Positions 8,221 through 16,916 are shown, numbered from the stretch's first letter. The stretch: 64,000 nucleotides of DNA from UBA8079 sp965205535 (GCA_965205535.1 CBDBHH010000005.1:2728001-2792000), one strand, 5' to 3'. The notes: generated by a model not told the origin, from the letters alone. Program-made: numbers and translations.

Positions 8221-8724
8221 GCCCCGACCAGCCTTGATTCCAACGAGGAGTTCGACGCCGCCGACCAGTTCTTCCCCAACGGCTGCCACGTGTGCGAACT
8301 TGAGATTGACCCGGACACCGGCACCATCACGCTCGACCGCTACACCGCGATCGACGATTGCGGCACAGTGATCAACCCGCCGATTGTCCACGGACAGGTC
8401 CATGGCGGCGTGATGCAGGGGATCGGCCAGGCGCTGCTGGAGCAGATCGTCTACGACCGGGATACGGGCCAGCTCCTGACCGGCTCGTTCATGGACTACG
8501 CCATGCCGCGTGCGGTCGACCTGCCAACCCTGGCAGTGGATTTCCACGAGGTGCCGTCGCCGGCCAACCCGCTGGGCGTGAAAGGCGTGGGCGAAGCGGG
8601 GATCGTCGGCGCGCTGCCGGCGGTGATCAACGCCATCGCGGATGCGCTGGCCATACGGGGCAAGACCGTCGATTTCGACATGCCCGCAACATCCGAGAAA
8701 ATCTGGCGCGCGCTCAACGGTTGA
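8221..8724 (+). pseudogene. CoxL/XdhB-type molybdenum hydroxylase large subunit, C-terminal fragment
   Basis: The last 167 residues of the gene that starts at 4299. FFPNGCHVCELEIDPDTG, VHGQVHGGVMQGIGQALLE and SFMDYAMPRA are family signatures, and NPLGVKGVGEAG contains the glutamate that acts as catalytic base in intact enzymes. It lies directly beyond the IS5 right end, with no start codon of its own that would make a functional protein. Confidence 0.88.
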
Positions 8725-8756
8725 GCGACGGCCTGTGTGATCGTAGGCTTCGACCC

Positions 8757-9668
8757 ATGGCAAACGTCTATGCAAAGAGCCCGGGGACGCGGCCCGAAGG
8801 CAATGTCGACACCAAGCGCGAGCAGGTCCGCGAAAGGCGGAATTATCGCCATATCGAGGTGCGGCCCTACGCCCCCAATCTCGGTGCGGAAGTACGCGGC
8901 GTCGATCTCGCCGACGGCCTGACCGAAGACCAGTTTGCGGAAGTCCACCAGGCTCATCTCGACCATCAGGTGTTGTTCTTCAAGGAGCAGTCACCGATTG
9001 CGCCTGCGACCCAGATCGCCATCGGCGAGATGTTCGGCGAGCTGCACTATCACCCGGGAAACCCGGGCAAGGACGGCTTTCCCGCGATCATGGAAATCCA
9101 CGCCCATGCCGGCTCGAAAACGGCCAACGGGGAATACTGGCATTCCGATGTGTCGTGCGACGAAGAACCGCCGCTGGGCACCATGCTGCAGCTCCACATC
9201 CTGCCCGAGAGCGGCGGCGACACGATGTTCGCCGACAGCTATGCCGCGTGGGAAATGCTGTCGGACCCGCTGAAGGCCATGCTCGACGGCATGGCGGCGC
9301 GGCATGCGGGCGAACACATCTATCGCGGCCGCTACGCGGATTTCGGGGTCGACGACACGGGCAAGGTCTATCCCTCCGCGGAACACCCGATCGCGCGGAC
9401 CCATCCGGAGACGGGCCGTAAGGCGCTCTACGTCAATCGCGGCTTCACCACCGGGATCGTCGGGCTCGAACCCGACGAAAGCGAGGCGATCCTCGATTTC
9501 CTGCTCGATCATGTCGAGAAGATCGACTTCCAGATTCGATATCGCTGGGAGGTCAACGACCTGGCCTTCTGGGACAACCGCTGCGTCATGCACCGGGCGC
9601 TGTGGGACTACTGGCCCGCCGAGCGCAAGGGCCACCGGGTAACCATCAAGGGCAATAAGCCCGTTTAG
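8757..9668 (+). CDS. TauD/TfdA-family Fe(II)/2-oxoglutarate dioxygenase
   Basis: 303 residues from ATG 8757. The iron-binding triad is visible: His129 and Asp131 in YWHSDVSC, and His279 in CVMHRALWDY. Arg294 (KGHRVTI) is placed to bind 2-oxoglutarate. IEVRPYAPNLGAEVRGVDL is the usual N-terminal signature. Family members hydroxylate taurine, phenoxyacetates, sulfates and other small molecules; the substrate here cannot be told. It starts 32 bp after the molybdenum hydroxylase fragment on the same strand, so it was probably in the same operon before that gene was disrupted. Confidence 0.88.
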   Translation: MANVYAKSPGTRPEGNVDTKREQVRERRNYRHIEVRPYAPNLGAEVRGVDLADGLTEDQFAEVHQAHLDHQVLFFKEQSPIAPATQIAIGEMFGELHYHPGNPGKDGFPAIMEIHAHAGSKTANGEYWHSDVSCDEEPPLGTMLQLHILPESGGDTMFADSYAAWEMLSDPLKAMLDGMAARHAGEHIYRGRYADFGVDDTGKVYPSAEHPIARTHPETGRKALYVNRGFTTGIVGLEPDESEAILDFLLDHVEKIDFQIRYRWEVNDLAFWDNRCVMHRALWDYWPAERKGHRVTIKGNKPV

Positions 9669-9710
9669 CGAGGGTTTCGGTCACGGGCCGTCTGCGTTTT
9701 GGTCTTTAGT

Positions 9711-10298
9711 TTACTTTCTTCTGGTTAAAAACTTGCAAGCGTTGATGCAGGCAAAAATGACCTCCAGCGTCACCGCGGGAGCGAGCACAGAATAGGTGAC
9801 CGCAGCAGCATGCAGGACGGCGTACTCCTTGAAGTACGATCTGAAAGACCTGACTGGCGGAAAATACTTGCGAGAGAGTTGATCGGCAGAATCAGGCTGA
9901 AACCAAAGAGCTGCGGTTGCCAACAGCAAGCAAAAGATCACCCAAAACATTGCGCCAAACCATCCTTTGGCACCGGTCTCATAACCAGTTCTGAAAAAGC
10001 CGTTCCTGTTTGACCAAACAAACATGCGAACGAAAACCAAGGGCATGGTTACGAGGCATAAGCAGATGAAAACGATTGATGCAGTTGCGTAGACTTCGTT
10101 CACGAAGTTGCTCTCGACAAAGGCCACTCGCTGGTCGATGCCGGGTATCGCCTGCAACAGGTCGACCATGGGGCCACGAAGGCTGATTTCCAATCCAACG
10201 GAGGTGGAAAGTAGAAAGCCGAGTGTCGGCATTGCTCCAATGAAGAAAAATATGAAGATATCATTCTCTCGATAGAATGATTTATATTTCTCGTTCAT
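9711..10298 (-). CDS. multi-pass membrane protein of unknown function
   Basis: 195 residues with about four hydrophobic segments: residues 14-33 (IFIFFFIGAMPTLGFLL), about 72-95 (TASIVFICLCLVTMPLVFV), about 113-132 (FGAMFWVIFCLLLATAAL) and 160-185 (AAAVTYSVLAPAVTLEVIFA). No motif is recognised. The gene is visibly richer in A and T than its neighbours, with many Lys, Asn, Phe and Tyr codons ending in A/T, which suggests recent acquisition. Confidence 0.65.
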   Translation of the reverse strand: MNEKYKSFYRENDIFIFFFIGAMPTLGFLLSTSVGLEISLRGPMVDLLQAIPGIDQRVAFVESNFVNEVYATASIVFICLCLVTMPLVFVRMFVWSNRNGFFRTGYETGAKGWFGAMFWVIFCLLLATAALWFQPDSADQLSRKYFPPVRSFRSYFKEYAVLHAAAVTYSVLAPAVTLEVIFACINACKFLTRRK

Positions 10299-10410
10299 GG
10301 CTTTTAAGCATCTACCTAAGTATCAAATTTGGCAGGATTATTGTCTTGCCGAGACAGATGGCGACTTTCTGATCTGAGCTTAATCTTGGGGACTTTACAA
10401 CCAAACCGTC

Positions 10411-10477
10411 ATACGCGGGCTCGACCCGCGTATCTCGTCTCGGTCTGCAAAGAGATGCCCGGATCAAGTCCGGGCAT
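10411..10477. repeat. tandem pair of palindromes (dispersed intergenic repeat)
   Basis: Two hairpins sit side by side: ATACGCGGG-ctcga-CCCGCGTAT (10411-10433) and ATGCCCGGA-tcaag-TCCGGGCAT (10455-10477). This resembles the short palindromic intergenic repeats common in alphaproteobacteria. The remainder of 10299-10556 shows no convincing gene. Confidence 0.75.
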
Positions 10478-10556
10478 GACGCATGTTTGATTTTCGAAAC
10501 GATCATCGACCGATGCGGATTCTAGGCCGGTCATTTAGGATATCAAAGTCTCAGGC

Positions 10557-10790
10557 TTAGAACCCGAATTTGCTCATGATTGCGATTGCCAGAAATGCCC
10601 ACAGAAGTTGGAATACCCAAATGAACGTCGGAACTTTTCTCCACAGAAACTCAGAATAGAGAAGATAAATAAAGTTCCTTCCCTTTTGTTCTAGGTCTCT
10701 TTTCCAGACAAAAAAGTCATACAGCCGGAAAAGGGAGTAGGGAGCTGTCACGACCGTGATAAGAATCAATAATTCGATGAAAGTTGGCAT
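10557..10790 (-). CDS. small membrane protein of unknown function
   Basis: 77 residues from ATG 10790 (a TTG at 10799 is also possible). There are two hydrophobic segments, residues 3-20 (TFIELLILITVVTAPYSLF) and about 57-74 (FIWVFQLLWAFLAIAIM). It begins 10 bp past the end of the dienelactone hydrolase gene on the same strand. Its base composition is A/T-rich like the membrane gene at 9711-10298, and both may have arrived together. Confidence 0.5.
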   Translation of the reverse strand: MPTFIELLILITVVTAPYSLFRLYDFFVWKRDLEQKGRNFIYLLYSEFLWRKVPTFIWVFQLLWAFLAIAIMSKFGF

Positions 10791-10799
10791 CAACTTCAA

Positions 10800-11552
10800 C
10801 TAATCAGACGAGTATAAATTCCGCGCATAGAGCGCCAACAGCCGCTCCCAATGCCGCTCGGCGGCGGGCTTGTCGTAGATCTTGCGCCCGGGGAAGGCGA
10901 AGCCGTGATGCACGCCGGGATGAATCTCGATCTCGCCGCGGGTGCCCGCTGTATCGAAGAGTTCCTGTAGTTCTGCCACCATGGGCAGAGGTGCCAGATC
11001 GTCGATCTCGGCACACGAGATGTAGGCCTCACCCTTGATCTTGGCGAGGTTGAGATGGGGGCTCTCCTCGGCGTCACTGACGATCCAGGTGCCGTAGAAC
11101 GACGCGGCGGCGGCGATCCGGTCCGGATAGCGCGCCGCGGCGGCCAGCGCATAAGGCCCGGCCATGCAATAGCCGTGCACACCGACGGTGCCGGGGCGGG
11201 CCATCCCGGGGTTGTCGTCGAGGAAGGCGAACATGGCCGCGATATCGTCCATCACCGGCGGGATGGTCATTTTCGTGCGGATCGCGCACATGCGGGTCCA
11301 GTCGTCACTTTCCTTCTCCAGCACGTCAGGGCCGAACTTGGTGTCGCGGCCGGCACGGTAATAGAGATTGGGTAGCAGCACGCAGTAGCCGCTGGTCGCC
11401 AGGCGCCGGGCCATGTCGTGCAATTCCTCGCGGATGCCGGGTGCGTCCATCAGGAACAGGATTGGCGGACAGGGATCGCGGCGTTCGGGCCGGCAGATGA
11501 AGGTCTCCATCGCGCCGCCGCCGGTCGTGATGTCGAGGGTTTCCTCGATCAT
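10800..11552 (-). CDS. dienelactone hydrolase family protein
   Basis: 250 residues with an alpha/beta hydrolase fold of the DLH type. The nucleophile is a Cys in GVHGYCMAG. The Asp lies in CAEIDDLAP and the His in HPGVHHGFAFPG, the usual Cys-Asp-His triad. DLH enzymes open dienelactones in chlorocatechol breakdown, but many relatives act on other esters or lactones. It follows malonyl-CoA decarboxylase by 15 bp on the same strand, so the two are probably cotranscribed. Confidence 0.85.
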   Translation of the reverse strand: MIEETLDITTGGGAMETFICRPERRDPCPPILFLMDAPGIREELHDMARRLATSGYCVLLPNLYYRAGRDTKFGPDVLEKESDDWTRMCAIRTKMTIPPVMDDIAAMFAFLDDNPGMARPGTVGVHGYCMAGPYALAAAARYPDRIAAAASFYGTWIVSDAEESPHLNLAKIKGEAYISCAEIDDLAPLPMVAELQELFDTAGTRGEIEIHPGVHHGFAFPGRKIYDKPAAERHWERLLALYARNLYSSD

Positions 11553-11567
11553 GTGGATTCTCCGGGT

Positions 11568-13001
11568 TTAAAGGAGGTTGCGCACGCCGCTCGAGGCCGG
11601 AATCTCGCTGCCCGTGACATAGGCCTCGTGGTTCGTCTCGATCTTGGCCTTGTCGTACAGGTAATTGACCATTGCACCGGCGGATTGCTGCATGCCGCGC
11701 TTGGATGTATCCGCCAGCCAGTTGATCCGCTCGACCATGGCGCCGTTCGAGAGATGAAAATGGGCCACTGAATCGAGCGCCGTTCCGGTGGATTCCCGGC
11801 GCTGATAGAGCAGGTAGCCGGCCACTAGATGCATCAGGATCGGCTTGAGCGCCTCGGCGACGTCCGGGTCCTGTTGCCAGTTGGGCCGATCGAGCAGGAA
11901 CGGTAGCGCGTTCGTACCGTCCGGCAGGTCGCCTGAGACCGCGGTGAGTGCGTCTTCCTGCTCGTGGTTCAGGAGTTCCGCGCCGTCACCCAAGCGCAGG
12001 TCGAGCCAGCGCCGGAAACCCGGGATCGGGGACAGGGTCGCAAAGGTCTTGAGGTTCGGCAATTCGTGGGACAGGTGATCGACCACCTGCTTGATCAGGA
12101 AATCGCCGAAACTTACGCCCGACAGGCCCGGCTGGGCGTTGGAGATGGAGTAGAAGATGGCCGTGTCGGCGTCTTCCGCGTTGGCGATCGGCTGGTTTTC
12201 GTCCAGCAGGGTCTGGACGTTGTCGGCGATGCCCTTCACCAGCGCGACTTCGACGAAAATCAGCGGTTCGTCATGCATCGAGGGATGGAAGAAGGCGTAG
12301 AATCGGCGGTCTGATTCCAGCCTGTTCTTCAGATCGGTCCAGGACTGGATTTCGTGCACGGCTTCATAGGCGATCAGCTTTTCGAGCAGATCGGCGGGTG
12401 CGCTCCAGGTAATCCGGCGCAATTCGAGGAAGCCGGCGTCGAACCAGCCCGACAGGAGATATTTGAGCTCGGCGTCCAGGGGTGCGAGTTCGGGATGGTC
12501 GCGGAGCAGGCCACGCAGGTCGGCACGCATGTCTACCAGAAATTTAACGCCATATTCCAAGCCATTGAACTGCCGCAGTAATTTCATGCGCGGCGAGGAT
12601 AAATCATCACGCAATTTCGACAGTGCCAACGCGTATGATTTCGGGTCGTCCGTCGCGGCGCGGACCGCGTCCATGGCGTCGTTCAGGTGGGACGGCTCGA
12701 TCCCGTATTCATCGGTCAGCAGGGTCAGGAACCGCAGCCGGCCGGTATCGTTGAGTTCCAGGTAACAATGGCCGAGATCGGCGGCATTCGTGCGCGCGGA
12801 GGCCTCGCCACCACGCCCGGACAGGCTGGCGTCGATCTGCTGTTGCAGACGCGCCAGGTCGTCGTCGGGCAGGTCCGGCTTGACGTTCAGGCCGGATCGG
12901 CTGGTCAGGCTGCTGGCACCTTCGACCACATCGCGCAGCGCGCGCCGCAGAATGCCGCGGGTGCGACCGAGAATTCCGGAGGAAACTGTGGTATCGGACA
13001 T
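11568..13001 (-). CDS. malonyl-CoA decarboxylase
   Basis: 477 residues, usual length for bacterial MCD. It converts malonyl-CoA to acetyl-CoA and CO2. The N-terminal helical region (residues about 50-190) precedes the GNAT-like catalytic domain with conserved FFHPSMHDEPLIFVEVAL, FYSISNAQPGLSGVSFGDFL and the late SVAHFHLSNGA motif that carries the catalytic His. It heads a two-gene unit with the dienelactone hydrolase. MatB or a malonate transporter is not adjacent, so it may serve malonyl-CoA balance rather than malonate use. Confidence 0.92.
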   Translation of the reverse strand: MSDTTVSSGILGRTRGILRRALRDVVEGASSLTSRSGLNVKPDLPDDDLARLQQQIDASLSGRGGEASARTNAADLGHCYLELNDTGRLRFLTLLTDEYGIEPSHLNDAMDAVRAATDDPKSYALALSKLRDDLSSPRMKLLRQFNGLEYGVKFLVDMRADLRGLLRDHPELAPLDAELKYLLSGWFDAGFLELRRITWSAPADLLEKLIAYEAVHEIQSWTDLKNRLESDRRFYAFFHPSMHDEPLIFVEVALVKGIADNVQTLLDENQPIANAEDADTAIFYSISNAQPGLSGVSFGDFLIKQVVDHLSHELPNLKTFATLSPIPGFRRWLDLRLGDGAELLNHEQEDALTAVSGDLPDGTNALPFLLDRPNWQQDPDVAEALKPILMHLVAGYLLYQRRESTGTALDSVAHFHLSNGAMVERINWLADTSKRGMQQSAGAMVNYLYDKAKIETNHEAYVTGSEIPASSGVRNLL

Positions 13002-13150
13002 GATGGTGGGAATTTGGCGTTCGAAGGATGGTTAAGCAAGCTATGTGATACGAAATATTTGTGACTCAGGCGTGATTTAGCGGAATAGCTGACCATATTC
13101 GAACGGAACATTGATCGGCCTCGGCAGGGGCCCACAGGGGAGTAGATTTT

Positions 13151-13852
13151 ATGGCTGACAAGGAAGTGGCGCTGATTGTGGGTGCCGGTGAAGGATTGAG
13201 TGCGTCGCTGGCGCGGCTTTGCGCGTCCCAGGGCATGGAGGTCGCGCTCGCGGCCCGTAACCCGGGCAAACTGGACGATCTGTGCAAGGAAACCGGGGCG
13301 AGCGCCTACGAATGCAGTGTGGTCGACGGTACGTCCGTAGATGCGTTGTTCGACGCGGTTGTGGCAGAAAAAGGCGTGCCGAACCTTGTCGTTTACAACC
13401 CGAGTGCGCGCGCGCGCGGCCCGATCGCGGACCTTGATCGCGACGAGTTCAAAAACGCCGTGCTGATCACCTGTTACGGCGGCTTCGTGGTCGGACAGAA
13501 GGCTACCCAACTGATGCTCGAACGCGGCAGTGGTACCATCCTGTTCACCGGCGCATCGGCCAGCGTGAAGGGCTATCCGCAATCATCGGCCTTTGCGATG
13601 GGCAAGTTCGGGCTGCGCGGCCTGGCCCAGTCCATGGCCCGCGAACTGCATCCCCAGAACATCCATATCGGCCATTTCGTGATCGACGGCGGGATCGTCA
13701 AGAAATCCGGCGATGACCGCGCGACCGCACGCGGCGACGACGGCATGCTCGATCCCGATGCCATCGCCGAGAGCTATCTGCAGTTCCATCGCCAGCATCG
13801 CAGTGCCTGGGCATGGGAGCTCGAGGTGCGTCCCTGGGTCGAGAAGTTCTAG
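13151..13852 (+). CDS. SDR-family oxidoreductase with Phe in place of the catalytic Tyr
   Basis: 233 residues. The dinucleotide-binding glycine motif is GAGEGLSAS (residues about 11-19), and the usual NNAG is replaced by VYNPSA. The active-site region reads TGASASVKGYPQSSAFAMGKFG: Ser is present and Lys152 is in place, but the YxxxK position is Phe148; the nearest Tyr is residue 142. This subgroup occurs among SDR proteins and may have altered chemistry. It is divergent from malonyl-CoA decarboxylase with 149 bp between, which probably holds both promoters. Confidence 0.85.
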   Translation: MADKEVALIVGAGEGLSASLARLCASQGMEVALAARNPGKLDDLCKETGASAYECSVVDGTSVDALFDAVVAEKGVPNLVVYNPSARARGPIADLDRDEFKNAVLITCYGGFVVGQKATQLMLERGSGTILFTGASASVKGYPQSSAFAMGKFGLRGLAQSMARELHPQNIHIGHFVIDGGIVKKSGDDRATARGDDGMLDPDAIAESYLQFHRQHRSAWAWELEVRPWVEKF

Positions 13853-13860
13853 GAAACAGC

Positions 13861-14157
13861 ATGCGGTTGGCATTGCTGCGGGGTGTGCGGGCCATTGTCA
13901 TGGCCTGCTTCGTCATTTGCGTGGCGGCGTTCGTAGGGCTGTGCGTGTATGCGGTGCTTCAGTTCGGGCTCTGGTGGCCCAAAATGGCAGGCATAGACGG
14001 CAGCAACAGGCTGTTGCTTGCCGCCGTGACAATGTTGCCGTTTCTGCTGCTGTTCACGAAACTCGACTGGTCGCGGCCGCTCGGCTGGCTCTCGTCGCGT
14101 TTCAACCAGCTGATCGAACCCATCGATCGGGCGATCGCGCGAGACGATACGGTTTAG
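13861..14157 (+). CDS. small membrane protein of unknown function
   Basis: 98 residues. Two hydrophobic stretches, residues about 10-36 (AIVMACFVICVAAFVGLCVYAV) and 49-65 (RLLLAAVTMLPFLLLFT), predict an inner-membrane protein. It starts 8 bp after the SDR stop and is probably cotranscribed with it. It converges with the DM13 gene, sharing 4 bp at the 3' ends. Confidence 0.65.
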   Translation: MRLALLRGVRAIVMACFVICVAAFVGLCVYAVLQFGLWWPKMAGIDGSNRLLLAAVTMLPFLLLFTKLDWSRPLGWLSSRFNQLIEPIDRAIARDDTV

Positions 14158-14576
14158 CGCGTCTCGATGGTCGCGACGGCAAAGGCCGTCTTGAAGCTGT
14201 CACACCACACGACGACGCTGCCCCAGTCGGTGAGCACGACGTCTGCGGGCATTGCATAGCTCTGATCCCCGGTCAGGCTTTTGAGTTTTCCCAATGACAG
14301 GAACTTTGCCGTGACGTCCTCGGGAAACAGCGGATCGGGCTCTTCCACGAGATAAACGAACAGGTTCGGGCCGGGCACGATCTCCATGTCGAGGAGTTCG
14401 GTGGTTCGTGTGCCGTCCGCAGCACGGGTAATCCGTAATCCACCGGAACCGCGATGAACCGGGTCGCCATCGCGAAAGGTGCCGCTGGCGAGAAGCCGGT
14501 CCTGGGCGCCTGCCGGATTTTTGATCAGGAAAGGGACAGCGGCCGCGGCGGTCAGGAACGCGCGCCGCCCGATCAT
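14154..14576 (-). CDS. exported DM13-domain protein
   Basis: 140 residues. The twin-arginine-like start (MIGRRAFLTAAAAVPFL) and AGA site predict export. Residues 28-140 match the DM13 domain: SGTFRDGDPVHRGSG, VPGPNLFVYL, LGKLKSLTGDQSYAMP and SVVVWCDSF with its conserved Cys. DM13 proteins are proposed to act in electron transfer. Its start overlaps the stop of the upstream reductase gene (14573-15580) by 4 bp, so translation is coupled. Confidence 0.82.
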   Translation of the reverse strand: MIGRRAFLTAAAAVPFLIKNPAGAQDRLLASGTFRDGDPVHRGSGGLRITRAADGTRTTELLDMEIVPGPNLFVYLVEEPDPLFPEDVTAKFLSLGKLKSLTGDQSYAMPADVVLTDWGSVVVWCDSFKTAFAVATIETR

Positions 14577-15580
14577 GCCTGCGCGTTGGGCGTGATCACG
14601 ACCTTGCCGTTGCGTCCGCCCTGCATGGCGTGGGTGACGGCGTCCTTGATCCGGTCGAGGGGGTAGGTGGCCTCGATCTCCGCGTGCATACGTCCCTCGG
14701 CGATGTAGCCCGCAAGTTCACCGTAAACAGCCTGGCGTTCTTCGAGCGTCGAGTCCCGGCGAAGCCACAATGTGAGCCAGACCCCGACGAGATCAATCTC
14801 GCGGAAAATGATGTCGTCCGGCCATAACTGGCAGGGTTTTTTCGAGAGGAGGCCGTAATTGGCAATCTTGCCGCCATCGGCAAGGCAATCTGCCAGATGC
14901 TGGGTCGCTTCTCCGGCCACCGCGTCAATGGCCAGCTTGATAGGCGCGCCGTCCGTGGCGGCCTTCACCCGCTCGCCGAGGTCAGGTCCGTCGACGACGC
15001 AGATATCACCGCCCGCATTTGCGACGAACTCTTCAAGCCCTTCGCGCCGGACCACGTTGACGGTTTTGAGCCCGTAAATGCCGGCGAGCTGCATCACAAA
15101 CTGACCCACCGCCGAGTTCGCGGCGTTCTGGATCACCCAATCGCCGGGATCGAGATCCACGACAGTCTTCAGCAACAGCCAGGCGGTCGGCGGATTGGCC
15201 ATAATCATCGCCAGTTGAATGGGATCACCCTGTTCGGGGAAGATCACCAGAATGGACTCGGCCTTCACCACGACCTGTTGGCGCCAGGTGCCGGAGTAGG
15301 GCGGGATCATCACCCGGTCGCCCGGCTTGACGTTCGTCACGTCCGCGCCGACTTCACGGATAACACCCGCACCCTCGGCACCGGCGATTGCCGGCAGCTC
15401 GGGCTGCACGCCGTATCCGCCGGACAGGGTGAGCAGGTGCGACGGGTTGATCGCCGCAGCTTCGATGTCGATCAATACCTCGTCGGTAGCGACATCCGCG
15501 GTCTCAAGATCGATCAGCTCGACCACGTCGGGAGGGTTCCCGGTCTCGGAGAACTGTACCGCTTTTTTCATCTCACCCAT
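14573..15580 (-). CDS. MDR-family NAD(P)-dependent quinone/enoyl reductase
   Basis: 335 residues. A zinc-free medium-chain reductase: a GroES-like N-terminal half (AAAINPSHLLTLSGGYG, GAEGAGVIREVG, KPGDRVMIP) and a Rossmann half with NAANSAVGQFVMQLA. It resembles trans-2-enoyl-CoA/quinone reductases. The substrate is unknown. It starts 19 bp after the ABM-type gene on the same strand and overlaps the DM13 gene, giving a three-gene unit. Confidence 0.85.
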   Translation of the reverse strand: MGEMKKAVQFSETGNPPDVVELIDLETADVATDEVLIDIEAAAINPSHLLTLSGGYGVQPELPAIAGAEGAGVIREVGADVTNVKPGDRVMIPPYSGTWRQQVVVKAESILVIFPEQGDPIQLAMIMANPPTAWLLLKTVVDLDPGDWVIQNAANSAVGQFVMQLAGIYGLKTVNVVRREGLEEFVANAGGDICVVDGPDLGERVKAATDGAPIKLAIDAVAGEATQHLADCLADGGKIANYGLLSKKPCQLWPDDIIFREIDLVGVWLTLWLRRDSTLEERQAVYGELAGYIAEGRMHAEIEATYPLDRIKDAVTHAMQGGRNGKVVITPNAQA

Positions 15581-15598
15581 CTCAAATACCTTTCGTGA

Positions 15599-15919
15599 TC
15601 AAGCGGCAGACTTGATCTCGCCCTGTTCGTTGTCGACGATCACGGGTGTTTCAAAAATCGTGATTTCCGGGTCGACGCCATAAAGGTTACGGATCGCGGC
15701 GCGCCAGGGGCCGTCTTCGGCATAGACCTTTTCGGCCGCTTCCCGGCTTTCCCATGTGTAGACGCCGCCGCCGACACCGCGATCACCGTCGAAAAGGAAA
15801 TTCTTGCGGATCAGTCCCGCCATGCCCTCGAACTTCGGGGCCACATTCTTCATATTGGTGAACACCTCCTCGCGCGTGGTGCCGTCTTTTACTTTGAACT
15901 GGACAAGTGCCGTGATCAT
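15599..15919 (-). CDS. YdhR-like monooxygenase-fold (ABM superfamily) protein
   Basis: 106 residues. The sequence (MITALVQFKVKDGTTREEVF, LIRKNFLFDGDRGVGGGVYTW, then ITIFETPVIVDN) fits the dimeric alpha+beta barrel proteins related to YdhR and small antibiotic-biosynthesis monooxygenases. It is first in the unit with the MDR reductase and the DM13 protein. Enzymatic activity is not established for most relatives. Confidence 0.75.
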   Translation of the reverse strand: MITALVQFKVKDGTTREEVFTNMKNVAPKFEGMAGLIRKNFLFDGDRGVGGGVYTWESREAAEKVYAEDGPWRAAIRNLYGVDPEITIFETPVIVDNEQGEIKSAA

Positions 15920-16010
15920 CGGTGTTGTCTCCTCGTTTCAGCGTTAACCGTTACAGGGCATTTTGCGGCAATCGCCGCGGGCGTACAACCGACGCCCCGC
16001 CGGAGTTCAC

Positions 16011-16916
16011 ATGTTGATCGGATCAATATCCGAGAGGCCCAATTGGCTGACCGGAAACCTGCAAGGCATGCTGTGGATGCTCCTGACCGGGCTTCTGATC
16101 GTGTCGATGCACGCGATGATCCGGCATCTCGCGGAAGACATTCATCCGTTCGAGATCGGATTTTTCCGAACAGCCTTCGGGGCGCCGATCGTCGGCATTC
16201 TGTTCTGGAAATATGGTCTGGGAATTTTGCGAACCGACCAGATCAAGGTGCACGGCGTTCGCGCGGTCGGCCATGTGATTGCGATGATGATGTTCTTCAC
16301 AGGCCTGACCCTGACACCGTTGACCACGGCCAATGCCCTGGCGTTCACCGCGCCGTTGTTTGCCGCGGTGCTGGCTGTCCTGATTCTGGGCGAGGTGTTT
16401 CGCTGGCGTCGATGGGCAGCGCTGCTCTTCGGGTTTGCCGGCACGTTGGTCATCATCCGCCCCGGCATAATCGATGTTGGCACGGGCCCGCTGCTGATCC
16501 TCGCATCGTCGGGGATCTGGGGCATCGTTCTGGTGGTGATCAAGTCGCTGGGCCGGCGCGACGCGACCCCGACCATCGTCGCCTATATGGTGTTGTTCAT
16601 GACACCTCTGGCCCTGATCCCGGCATTGTTTGTGTGGGTTTGGCCAACCTGGGAGCAGCTGGGCATTTTGTTGATCCTTGGCTTGATGGGGACGACCGGG
16701 CATCTCACATTGACCCAGGCACTACGCGTGGGCGAGGCAGCGGTTGTCATGCCGATGGATTTCTTCAAACTGGTTTGGGCTGCGATCATTGGTTTCTTTC
16801 TCTTCGCCGAGCTACCGGACATTTTTACCTGGATTGGCGGGCTCATGATTTTCGCCAGTGCGACCTATCTCGCGCTTCGTGAGCGTGCAGATATAAAACC
16901 TCGAGAAACATTATGA
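16011..16916 (+). CDS. EamA/DMT-family transporter
   Basis: 301 residues with about ten hydrophobic segments in two EamA repeats. Typical features are MHAMIRHLAEDIHPFEIGFF near the first segment and PLFAAVLAVLILGEVFRWRRW closing the first repeat. ATG 16011 is preferred over an upstream frame opening. The stop overlaps the start of the type III polyketide synthase gene (ATGA), so the transporter may export that product or its precursor; this is inference from layout only. Confidence 0.88.
   Translation: MLIGSISERPNWLTGNLQGMLWMLLTGLLIVSMHAMIRHLAEDIHPFEIGFFRTAFGAPIVGILFWKYGLGILRTDQIKVHGVRAVGHVIAMMMFFTGLTLTPLTTANALAFTAPLFAAVLAVLILGEVFRWRRWAALLFGFAGTLVIIRPGIIDVGTGPLLILASSGIWGIVLVVIKSLGRRDATPTIVAYMVLFMTPLALIPALFVWVWPTWEQLGILLILGLMGTTGHLTLTQALRVGEAAVVMPMDFFKLVWAAIIGFFLFAELPDIFTWIGGLMIFASATYLALRERADIKPRETL

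Larger units (their letters stand above)
4701..8222. mobile_element. IS5-family element remnant containing a nested IS1595-family transposon
   Basis: Imperfect inverted ends are visible: GCGTTGTTGTATGGA at 4701 on the plus strand and GCGTTGTTGCATGGA on the minus strand ending at 8222. Inside lie the C-terminal (4757-5329) and N-terminal (8071-8156) pieces of an IS5-type transposase, separated by the IS1595 element at 5330-8070. No target duplication is seen, and the host gene is missing a large part, so this is not a simple insertion. Confidence 0.8.

Noticed and set aside
10312..10506. A 64-residue minus-strand ORF
   Set aside because: Most of it is the translation of the two palindromes at 10411-10477, so it is a repeat rather than a gene.
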